This document shows positions 1 through 6,313 of a stretch of 17,460 nt of DNA, piece after piece; position 1 is the first letter of the stretch; each line of letters starts with the position of its first letter. The notes under the pieces are model-generated. The model saw nothing but the letters and a program-made list of their open reading frames with translations, had not been told where the DNA came from and searched no databases. Both the position numbers and the translations under genes were made by a program. Source of the DNA: Candidatus Bruticola papionis (GTDB taxonomy: Bacteria > Vulcanimicrobiota > Xenobia > Xenobiales > Xenobiaceae); NCBI GenBank assembly GCA_002407045.1, contig DHKB01000045.1, forward strand, positions 1-17,460, written 5' to 3'.

Positions 1-698
1 CATAATAAATCCAGAATGGCAGACAGCACGTCTTCGCGTTTAATCTTTTTTCGCTCTACGATATCCTTCAAATAAACTTCAGAAAACAACGATTTTAGAT
101 AATCCATCTTTGCAGCATCCGTAGAACGGGACAAAATTATCGGCATGCCACCATAGAAAGCAAACTCATCAAAAGCATCCTGCTTATCGCCGCCAACAGC
201 CGAGTAATATTCAGCAAAAGAAAGCGGATGAACGCGTATTTCGTCACTACGTCCTCGAAACTCGGTCAGTATATCTGAAGATAACATTTTGGAATTGCTG
301 CCAGTTACATAAATGTCTAAATTTGATAAAGATTTCAAATCGTTGAGAGCATCATAGAAAGTGATCTTCTTGCCAGCTGGATTGTATGGGTTTGGAACTT
401 CGTCGGACATCTGAATCTCGTCCACAAAGAGATAGTATTTGTCTGCGCTGTTTGCCACAATTTCCCGGACATGAGACGCAAGCTCTAAAGGATTACGATA
501 GCGAATATCACGGATTAAATCCAGTTCAAAAGATAATATATGATCTTCGGAAACGTCCTTGCTGAGAAGATAACTCTTGAACAACTTGTGAAGCAAATAA
601 GACTTGCCGCATCTGCGAATGCCAGTAATTACCTTTACCTGACCGTCCCACATAAAGGAGATGATTTTTTTCAAATAACGATCTCGTTTTATTTCCAC
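1..698 (-). CDS. AAA_14/DUF4143-type ATP-binding protein, N-terminal part (runs off the window)
   Basis: Reading the minus strand from a GTG at 698-696 gives an open frame of 232 codons to the window edge. A GGAGG Shine-Dalgarno (706-710) lies 7 nt upstream, and the only nearby upstream ATG (710-708 region) hits a stop at once, so GTG is the likely start. Visible motifs are a Walker A GIRRCGKS (residues 26-33), a Walker B FVDEIQ (91-96), a sensor-like VTGSNSKML (131-139), an RGR (148-150), then HPLSFAEY (157-164) and FYGGMP (181-186). This motif order is typical of the large family of AAA_14 ATPases with a C-terminal DUF4143 domain. Members are often mobile or accessory genes, and their cellular role is poorly defined. 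The DUF4143 part mostly lies outside the window. The family call is confident; the function is not. Confidence 0.85.
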   Translation of the reverse strand, partial: MEIKRDRYLKKIISFMWDGQVKVITGIRRCGKSYLLHKLFKSYLLSKDVSEDHILSFELDLIRDIRYRNPLELASHVREIVANSADKYYLFVDEIQMSDEVPNPYNPAGKKITFYDALNDLKSLSNLDIYVTGSNSKMLSSDILTEFRGRSDEIRVHPLSFAEYYSAVGGDKQDAFDEFAFYGGMPIILSRSTDAAKMDYLKSLFSEVYLKDIVERKKIKREDVLSAILDLL

Positions 699-991
699 GG
701 CTAAGCCTCCATTGAAAACTTTCTAATATTTACCATGCTACATTTCAATCAATACTATACTCCAACGCAAGATAAAGAAAGTTAACTTAGTGAAAACTTT
801 ACAAGTAAACCAGGTAACATTTCAATGTAAAATAAAGAAAGAATTTATGTAAAGTATCTAGATTTGTACCTTTTTAACATGTCGAAAAGAAACTTTGCTT
901 AAAAAGCGAATGGCTGCCACATTGGAAATTATATTTACAAGTAATGTATCTACAATATTTATAAAAAATAAGGAAAGCGAGAAAAAACATA
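699..991. other. Intergenic region between two divergent genes; no gene seen
   Basis: This AT-rich spacer separates the minus-strand ATPase from the plus-strand HAD gene and must hold both promoters. I could not fix a convincing -35/-10 pair for either. A TATAGT on the minus strand near 752-757 is a possible -10 for the ATPase. Short imperfect direct repeats occur: ACATTTCAAT at 740-749 and 817-826, and ATAAAGAAAG at 772-781 and 832-841. Their spacings differ, so they are probably composition effects. Confidence 0.4.
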
Positions 992-1663
992 ATGATCAAA
1001 GGTGTTATTTTTGATTTTAACGGTACGCTTTTTTATGATACGCCGCAGCAAGAAAAGGCTTGGCGTGAGTTTGCTTGGCAAAACTTCAGGCGTAGTATTA
1101 GCGATCAAGAGTTTAAAGAACTCGTTCACGGACGCAATGCCGATTTTACTCTGGAATACTTAGTCGGCCGCAGCTTAAGTAAAGCTGAAGTTGATGCTTA
1201 CGTAAAAGCTAAAGAAACTGTATATATCGATATTTGCGAAAAAGATCCTCAAAATACTCACTTAAATAGCGGTGCCGAACGCCTTTTAGATGAACTAAAA
1301 GAACACGGCCTTCCTTTAGCTATAGCTACTGCTGCTCCTAAAATTAACGTAGATTATTACATTAGAAAATTTAATTTGGAGTGTTGGTTCCCGCTCGATA
1401 AAATTATCTATAATGACGGCACTATTAAAGGCAAGCCGGCGCCAGATTTTTACCTTAAGGCTGCCCAAACTTTGCAATTAGATAGTAAAGATTGTCTTGT
1501 TTTTGAAGATGCTATTTCCGGTATTCAGGCAGCTTACAATGCTAATATAGGTAAAATTGTCGCTATTACTACTCCTGATATGGTTGAAAAATTTCAGCAT
1601 ATGTCTGAGCTATGTGCTGTAATTGACAGCTTTGATAATTTTAATCGTTCAATTCTTAGTTAA
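992..1663 (+). CDS. HAD-superfamily hydrolase, beta-phosphoglucomutase-like subgroup, with DxN motif I
   Basis: The 223-aa protein has the full haloacid-dehalogenase layout. Motif I, VIFDFNGTLF, sits at residues 5-14 and is followed by a helical C1 cap (about 16-95). Motif II, the Thr/Ala stretch, is near 111-115; the motif III lysine lies in KGKPAPDFY (about 147-155), and motif IV is VFEDAISGIQAA (about 168-180). Members act on small phosphorylated metabolites such as sugar phosphates. The second motif I aspartate, normally the general acid/base in phosphatases and phosphomutases, is Asn here (DFNGT), so the chemistry may differ from standard members. The leader is A-rich, with AAGGAAA about 15 nt upstream and GAGAAAAA nearer. 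The next gene starts 22 nt after the stop, suggesting a two-gene unit. The substrate cannot be read from the sequence. Confidence 0.85.
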   Translation: MIKGVIFDFNGTLFYDTPQQEKAWREFAWQNFRRSISDQEFKELVHGRNADFTLEYLVGRSLSKAEVDAYVKAKETVYIDICEKDPQNTHLNSGAERLLDELKEHGLPLAIATAAPKINVDYYIRKFNLECWFPLDKIIYNDGTIKGKPAPDFYLKAAQTLQLDSKDCLVFEDAISGIQAAYNANIGKIVAITTPDMVEKFQHMSELCAVIDSFDNFNRSILS

Positions 1664-1685
1664 GGAAACAGAGAAAAGAGAAAAC

Positions 1686-2162
1686 ATGCGCAGAAAAGAT
1701 CGAGAAGTAACTGACAATAGCGAAATTACCGATATTATCCGCTCTTGCTCTTGCTGCCGTTTAGGCTTTTACGACAAAGAAGCAGACGAAGTTTACATTG
1801 TGCCACTCAGCTTCGGTTACGAAGAAACAGCCACTCAGCGTATCTTCTACTTTCACGGAGCTAAAGTTGGCCGTAAGGTTGAATTATTAAAAGCTTCTCC
1901 TAAAGTTGGCTTTGAACTTGATGCAGATCATGAATTAATGCGAGGTGCAGCAGCTTGCAATCATTCCATGAAATATAAAAGCATAATCGGTACAGGCGTT
2001 GCTGAAATTATTGAAAATGACGATGAAAAAAGACGCGCTTTATTAACTATTATGCAACAACAAACCGGTCAAAGTGTTTGGGATATTCCCTATCCTATGC
2101 TGGCTGCCGTTTGTGTGTTTAAGTTGACTGTGCAAAAGCTTAGTTGCAAAGCACACATTTAA
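1686..2162 (+). CDS. Pyridoxamine 5'-phosphate oxidase-like flavoprotein, NimA-like (COG3467 type)
   Basis: A 158-aa protein beginning MRRKDREVTD. I prefer the ATG at 1686 over the longer frame opening at 1623, because the extra 21 residues would overlap the HAD gene and the family starts at MRRKDR. Conserved features are the opening MRRKDREVTD, CRLGF, a YIVPLSFGYE strand pair, IFYFHGAKVGRKVELL, VGFELDADHEL, and SMKYKSIIGTG before a C-terminal helical part. This is the split-barrel FMN-binding fold of the NimA/5-nitroimidazole-resistance-like group. Such proteins bind FMN or a related flavin in the cytoplasm and probably reduce small molecules; the natural substrate is generally unknown. The leader repeats the A-rich AAGGAAA-GAGAAAA pattern of the HAD gene, and both are probably cotranscribed. 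Confidence 0.87.
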   Translation: MRRKDREVTDNSEITDIIRSCSCCRLGFYDKEADEVYIVPLSFGYEETATQRIFYFHGAKVGRKVELLKASPKVGFELDADHELMRGAAACNHSMKYKSIIGTGVAEIIENDDEKRRALLTIMQQQTGQSVWDIPYPMLAAVCVFKLTVQKLSCKAHI

Positions 2163-2226
2163 GCCACTGGCTCTTTCATTTTTTCCAAAGAAAATAACCA
2201 GCGGGTTCTTTCAATTCCAGTTTAAA

Positions 2227-3276
2227 CTATCGCAAGTTACGATCTGCTATTAAAACGTTGGCTTTGTGCATAGATGCAGAAATAGCTGACCTATTGATAG
2301 TATTGATACCATCTTCACGATCGCTTTTAATTACAAGTTCTACTTTACACATATTGTATAATAAGCCGACTAAAAGCACGGTATTTTCAATAACTAAGCG
2401 CTCATGTTCGGTATAATTGTTCCAGTCTGTGCGGCCGGTATTAACTAAGTGCTCGAGAGTGCTTAAATGGCCTTTATATATATTCTTTACCTCTACTAAG
2501 GTACGGAGATAGTCATCGCTAGTTTGGCGCAAATCGATTAAATAATCGCAAATTTTATTGATTTTTTCTTCAGCTCTAAGCATTTGCGAGTAAGCTTCGT
2601 CAGCTTTATCACACATTTGGTCGCCGCTAAAAGCAAAAATTATGCCACCAACCAATAAACCTACGCCTAAAGTAGCGCCTCCTAAAACGGCAGTGCCTAA
2701 GGCCATTCCGCCTCCTCCGGCTGCCAAAGAGCCGCCACCTAAAAATGCTAAAATAGCATTGGTAGCTGCTGCACCACTCAATCCAGAAATGGCTGTGCCA
2801 GTAGAAGCAACTCCTACGGCTGTAACAGCTGCAGTGGTAGCGCCAGAAGCAGCAACGGCTCCCGCAGTACCTACGGCCGCTCCGCCTAAGCCGCCTAAAA
2901 TAACCCCAGCTCCCACTGAAACTTTCTTTAAATCTTCCCTATTATATTTAGGTAACCCCAAATCATTTCGCTTATAAGTAGCAAAATGAGGTCTATTTTT
3001 AATCTGCTCAAAAAGATCGGAAAACTTCTCAAAGCTTTGAAGAATGCGCAATTCCAATTTGCCCAGTTTATCCATACGTTCGTTGGTAGCTGTGCTTTCA
3101 TTCTTAAAACGCCGTTCATTATCTTCGTGACGAGCTTTAGCGCTTTGCATGGTATTATTAGCTTCTTTCATTTTAGAAGCGCCATGTATAGCAGCTCCAG
3201 CTCCGACAACTCCGGCAGTAGCCGCAGCCCCTCCAAGAAGCCAGGGAACAGCTGCAACAAGAAACGGTAATGGCAT
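2227..3276 (-). CDS. Coiled-coil/glycine-zipper membrane-active protein of unknown function
   Basis: A 349-aa protein, with an AAAGGAG Shine-Dalgarno 8 nt before the ATG. The layout is a hydrophobic Gly/Ala N-terminus (1-33), a charged helix likely to form a coiled coil (35-95), and a roughly 100-residue Gly/Ala/Val-rich block (118-217) full of GxxxG/GGxxG steps. The block ends in a very hydrophobic stretch, LGVGLLVGGIIFAF (203-216), and is followed by a helical, charged C-terminal part (220-349). There is no clear signal peptide cleavage site. I remember similar unannotated proteins from gut bacteria but no assigned function. Helix / hydrophobic glycine zipper / helix is the general layout of alpha-helical pore-formers and some membrane-remodelling proteins, so a membrane-inserting role is a reasonable inference only. 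It is the last gene of the three-gene cassette, 85 nt downstream of the YkgJ-like gene. Confidence 0.75.
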   Translation of the reverse strand: MPLPFLVAAVPWLLGGAAATAGVVGAGAAIHGASKMKEANNTMQSAKARHEDNERRFKNESTATNERMDKLGKLELRILQSFEKFSDLFEQIKNRPHFATYKRNDLGLPKYNREDLKKVSVGAGVILGGLGGAAVGTAGAVAASGATTAAVTAVGVASTGTAISGLSGAAATNAILAFLGGGSLAAGGGGMALGTAVLGGATLGVGLLVGGIIFAFSGDQMCDKADEAYSQMLRAEEKINKICDYLIDLRQTSDDYLRTLVEVKNIYKGHLSTLEHLVNTGRTDWNNYTEHERLVIENTVLLVGLLYNMCKVELVIKSDREDGINTINRSAISASMHKANVLIADRNLR

Positions 3277-3361
3277 AGAATTTACTCCTTTAAATTCGGC
3301 TACTTTACTTTTACCATAATATTGACAAATATTAAGTTCACTAAAAATGGTACTTATCTAT

Positions 3362-3622
3362 TTATATAGAGCTATGTGCAAGCCTTTTTAACTCTCGACA
3401 ACTCTGATAGTTAATTTCTAAATATTCGTCATAGCTTAAAGTCTCTTTGAAAAAGTCTTCGTAACATTTATCAACACGACATAGCAGCGGCCTTTGTTCA
3501 TAAATAGAACACAAATTGCCGTCTAGATATTTGCATATTCCGTCTCCGGTATGCAATTGAGCATATAATGGTGAGCGGCTTAAATTTCGGCAACATAGGC
3601 CACAGCAATCGCATTTGAACAT
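3362..3622 (-). CDS. Small YkgJ-family cysteine-cluster protein
   Basis: An 86-aa protein with ten cysteines. The N-terminus carries Cys4, Cys6, Cys7, Cys10 and Cys11; later come Cys30, Cys38, Cys48, Cys53 and Cys75. The segment with Cys30, GNLCSIY, then EQRPLLCR matches the conserved core of the YkgJ family (putative zinc- or iron-chelating domain). These proteins are thought to bind a metal ion or Fe-S cluster, and the biochemical role is unknown. The ATG follows the stop of the 428-aa gene after one base (TAAGATG), so the two are almost certainly translationally coupled. That is strong evidence that the small protein works with its large neighbour, for instance as a metal-handling or redox partner (inference). 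Confidence 0.85.
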   Translation of the reverse strand: MFKCDCCGLCCRNLSRSPLYAQLHTGDGICKYLDGNLCSIYEQRPLLCRVDKCYEDFFKETLSYDEYLEINYQSCRELKRLAHSSI

Positions 3623-3623
3623 C

Positions 3624-4910
3624 TTAGCAAAACTCTAAGCGAGAAGATTTATCTTGCATAAAGCTATCAAAGCTTCCCTTATAAGGTAAAGGAATGCCCA
3701 GGTTGTGGTACTCGTTTTTTAATATACCTGTTAAATCAGCTTCACTATTAGCACAATTTATGCGCTCAAGCAATTGTTTATAGGCGCTCGTTTCTTGCTT
3801 AAACCGCTCATAATCTATCTTTTCAAGCTGAGAAATATATTCGTCCAAAGCCTCATTTATTCTAATATAGGCGTCTAGCTGCTTTTGTAACGGAAGACTG
3901 ATTCCTGAGCGGATACAAATTTCCTTAAAGACCAACAATGAAAATTTATACCAAGCAATTAAATTCAAGCGCAAGAAGAAAGCTAAGCAATTGCCGCCAG
4001 AGCGTATGTAGGCGTCAGCTCCATCCATTAAACACAAAACTCCCTGGCCAATAAGCAACATTATACGCAAATCATCATGTTGTATACTAGGAATACATTC
4101 TTTTAATGGTCTTTTATAATGGAAGTAATGCTTAAGCGCCCAAATAAGCTTTATAGATAAATTACACAGAACTACAGGAATAGCCATAGTCAGTCCCCAT
4201 CTGGCATCATATCCAGCTTGGAAAACTTTTGTGGCTAAAATAGCTAAAGTGTTTCTATCTTGACCTACTTGAAAAGAACCAAAATTGCAAAGTTGAAGCA
4301 ACTCGTAAAAAGGAATAACTACACCGCTTCCGCGTCCACCCTGCCCAACGGAGCCGGAGCTGCCGGCTACATCAGACATAATATGTCCAAGCCAATTGAC
4401 AAATCCGCAAAATAGTTTAGAGATAAAATTGCTGCCTCTAAGCTCAAAAGTATCAGTTTTTATAGTTATAAATTTACCATCACTCAAAAAAGTGGAAGTT
4501 GAAGTGAACTGATTAAGAATAGAGAAGAACAATCCCACAATATCGGGAGAATGGGCCAGCGACTTCATGTGGTGATTTTTGGAGGACATATTTAAGGCTC
4601 CACCTACATCAGCCATATGTCTCTGATCGTAATTTACCGGAAACTTTTTTTCTAAAAATCCTATAGCGCTAGCTTCCTTGCCATTATCCTTCCAACCGCA
4701 CATTTTGGCAAAGCCCATAACCGCTTTATCTACTTGGCTATCGGTCCAAGTTTGGAGTTTGCTATCGCCAGGTGCCCCTACTAAAAAAGCATCTATTAGA
4801 CCAGCTACAGCACCACAGCCGACAGCAACTAAATAATCATACTTGTCACATTTGTCATGATAAAAGAAAGGCTTAACTGATATTTTGTTTATAAAATCGC
4901 CAATTTCCAC
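3624..4910 (-). CDS. Conserved 428-aa membrane protein, unknown function; distant resemblance to YdjM-type metal-hydrolases
   Basis: Starts at GTG (4910-4908); an in-frame TGA sits two codons upstream, so no longer start is possible, and the Shine-Dalgarno is weak. Hydrophobic segments are at about 26-46, 124-142, 163-182, 241-260 and 308-329; a charged helical tail follows (about 340-400). His113, His114, His120 and Asp123 fall in a stretch ending SLAHSPDIVGLFFSIL. His176 and Asp180 fall in GFVNWLGHIMSDVAG, followed by a Ser/Gly-rich loop and a Pro200-Phe motif. The spacing of a His-x5-HS helix, then Gly-x4-L-x-H-I-x2-D and a Pro, resembles the YdjM/LexA-binding membrane metal-dependent hydrolase family, which I know from memory. 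Overall similarity is too low to assign it. It heads the cassette and is coupled to the YkgJ-like gene. Confidence 0.75.
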   Translation of the reverse strand: MEIGDFINKISVKPFFYHDKCDKYDYLVAVGCGAVAGLIDAFLVGAPGDSKLQTWTDSQVDKAVMGFAKMCGWKDNGKEASAIGFLEKKFPVNYDQRHMADVGGALNMSSKNHHMKSLAHSPDIVGLFFSILNQFTSTSTFLSDGKFITIKTDTFELRGSNFISKLFCGFVNWLGHIMSDVAGSSGSVGQGGRGSGVVIPFYELLQLCNFGSFQVGQDRNTLAILATKVFQAGYDARWGLTMAIPVVLCNLSIKLIWALKHYFHYKRPLKECIPSIQHDDLRIMLLIGQGVLCLMDGADAYIRSGGNCLAFFLRLNLIAWYKFSLLVFKEICIRSGISLPLQKQLDAYIRINEALDEYISQLEKIDYERFKQETSAYKQLLERINCANSEADLTGILKNEYHNLGIPLPYKGSFDSFMQDKSSRLEFC

Positions 4911-4939
4911 TGCTCAATGCCCAAAAAAGAACTAAATAT

Positions 4940-5399
4940 CTATTCTATATCCCCAGTTCCAAGTGCTAAAGAGGCAAGCCTGCTTGGTAAAGGTTCACCA
5001 GTGACAACAACAATGTGAGGTAAATGTCCCTTGCGATTTCTTATTAAACCGAGCGCTTCTGTTCGACTGTTTTGTGCTCGATCACTTCGCATAGTCCACT
5101 TTGCAGACACAGAAGCATGAAGAATTGGTAATCCTCCATTTTGTGCACGAATATCAGCCATCTTACACACAGTGTCATCAACGATCACTTGAGGCGAATT
5201 AATTTCTTCATCGGTAACTGTATCTCTATAAATAACTACATCTGGGGCGACCATATAGTCATTTCCCATACTCGCAGCTAATTTAGCATCGCTTTCTGTC
5301 AACTTACTAAGATAATCTAAATGTTCATACTGAGCAAAGTGTCTTTATCGCATTGCGGTTTCCGAGTTTTATAATATGCCATTTTCCTGGGCGCAATAA
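4940..5399 (-). pseudogene. Type II restriction endonuclease remnant, NgoMIV-like (GCCGGC specificity presumed)
   Basis: Residues encoded from about 5399 down to 4940 match what I recall of NgoMIV. LLRPGKWHIIKLGNRNAI (about 5399-5346) corresponds to its IRPGDWNVKQVGSRNR region. Then the frame is lost and resumes as FAQYEHLDYL (about 5338-5309), and the run DYMVAPDVVIYRD, LPILHASVSAKWTMRSDRAQ, NRKGHLPHIVVVTGEPLPSR and LASLALGTGDIE follows. The Lys in SVSAKW is at the family's catalytic lysine position. The frame ends with TAG at 4942-4940 just after LGTGDIE, where NgoMIV continues for several dozen residues. The N-terminal part is also missing. There are thus three lesions: fused N-terminus, internal frameshift and lost C-terminus. 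It cannot make an active enzyme. Confidence 0.85.
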
Positions 5400-5648
5400 T
5401 TGTTTGCCAGCGATAGAAAATGGAGGACATGGGACACCTCCAGCAAACGGATCAATTTTGTTTCGATATGGTTCACCAGAAAAATCTTTCACATCAGCGC
5501 ATATTACATTCCAGTCTGGACGGTTCAATTTCAAAACGTTACAGTAATTCTGCTCATATTCAACAAGGGCAACATGGGAAAAGCCAGCCATTTTCAAACC
5601 TAACGCCTGCCCGCCAGCTCCAGCACAAATTTCAATACTTGTAAGCAT
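5325..5648 (-). pseudogene. C5-cytosine DNA methyltransferase N-terminal fragment fused to endonuclease sequence
   Basis: The first 83 codons from the ATG at 5648 encode the start of a C5-cytosine methyltransferase. SAM-binding motif I is ICAGAGGQALGL (7-18), a motif II-like segment is VALVEYEQ, and motif IV is GGVPCPPFSIAGKQ with the catalytic Cys at residue 74. After GKQ the reading frame passes directly into endonuclease-like sequence and stops at 5325. The remaining motifs VI-X and the target recognition domain are absent, so the protein cannot methylate. The gene begins 18 nt after the ybjN-like stop, with no recognisable Shine-Dalgarno. The simplest history is a deletion joining adjacent methyltransferase and endonuclease genes of one system. 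Confidence 0.87.
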
Positions 5649-5666
5649 AGTTCAATATAACCAAAT

Positions 5667-6167
5667 CTACTCTTGGCTAACTTCAAAGCCTTCGTCATCC
5701 AATTCGCAAACGGCTACAGCTTCTTCGGGAGTAAGTTCGCCGCTCATAACAGCTGCTATACCGCCGGCGTATTTATAAAACATAGCTAAGGGCATATTGA
5801 AGCTATTATCAATCATATCGTAAGAGGGCACTTGCTCCTCTTCTAAAGATACAAAAGCTTTGTAACGTATTTCTCCAGTTGTATAATCAAGTTCAAAATT
5901 ACCAAGCTTCAAACCAAAGTTGGCTCTAGTAATAAATTCAGCCATAGCAGGCAAACACTTATCGGTCGGCTCGGGATAGCTGGCGTAGATATAATACGAG
6001 TCGTGATCAGCTATTAAATTGTAAAACAGAGTCGGAGCAAATTTTATAGGCGTTTCTAAATTAAAATAAAAGATGTGTCCGCCTTCGTCGCTTTCTTCCG
6101 AATCGTATTTCAACTCTTCTTCATCGAGATAATTTTTCAAAGCTGCTTCTATTTTTTCTAAACTCAT
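5667..6167 (-). CDS. YbjN domain-containing protein
   Basis: A 166-aa acidic protein starting MSLEKIEAAL. An ATG four codons upstream (6179) is possible, but GGAG sits 6-7 nt before the 6167 ATG, which favours the shorter form. The pattern of an N-terminal helix, HIFYFNLETP, a DSYYIYASYPE strand, a long helix containing MAEFITRANFGLKLGNFELD, GEIRYKAFVSLE and a C-terminal helix with FYKYAGGIAAVMSGE fits the YbjN domain. That domain has a fold related to type III secretion chaperones; its role is undefined (YbjN in E. coli affects motility and stress phenotypes). No signal peptide is present. It is separated from lepA by a strong hairpin and lies immediately upstream of the dead restriction-modification genes, in the same direction. 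Confidence 0.8.
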   Translation of the reverse strand: MSLEKIEAALKNYLDEEELKYDSEESDEGGHIFYFNLETPIKFAPTLFYNLIADHDSYYIYASYPEPTDKCLPAMAEFITRANFGLKLGNFELDYTTGEIRYKAFVSLEEEQVPSYDMIDNSFNMPLAMFYKYAGGIAAVMSGELTPEEAVAVCELDDEGFEVSQE

Positions 6168-6205
6168 ATTCTTCTCCATCCCATCTTTCTTTGTAATTTA
6201 CAACT

Positions 6206-6272
6206 AAAAATAATAAACGCTGCCACCAGCTTGACTTGTCAATAATATATCTACCAAGCTGACGACAGCGTT
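6206..6272 (-). terminator. Probable terminator of lepA, with a TTGACA in the loop
   Basis: An 18-nt inverted repeat (6216-6233 with 6255-6272) pairs at 15 of 18 positions: AACGCTG and CAGCTTG blocks against their complements. Read on the minus strand it is followed by TTTATTATTTTTAG, a U-rich tail. It lies 41 nt after the lepA stop. The 21-nt loop contains TTGACA on the minus strand (6242-6237), a perfect -35 box, but the nearest TTTATT or TATTAT is 19-21 nt away, so a ybjN promoter here is uncertain. Confidence 0.65.
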
Positions 6273-6313
6273 ATCTAATCATAAAAGTTACGCCAAGAAG
6301 CGTCCAAGTTCAC

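Noticed and set aside
1623..1685. Upstream extension of the NimA-like gene
   Set aside because: It overlaps the HAD gene's end and encodes a hydrophobic stretch not seen in the family.
2164..2204. CCACTGG...CCAGCGG hairpin between two convergent genes as a shared terminator
   Set aside because: The 27-nt loop, an A-C mismatch on the plus strand and the lack of a following T-run make it too weak to call.
2642..2977. A 111-codon Pro/Ala-rich plus-strand frame
   Set aside because: It is the antisense shadow of the Gly/Ala block of the glycine-zipper gene, which has a proper ribosome site and matches a recalled protein family.
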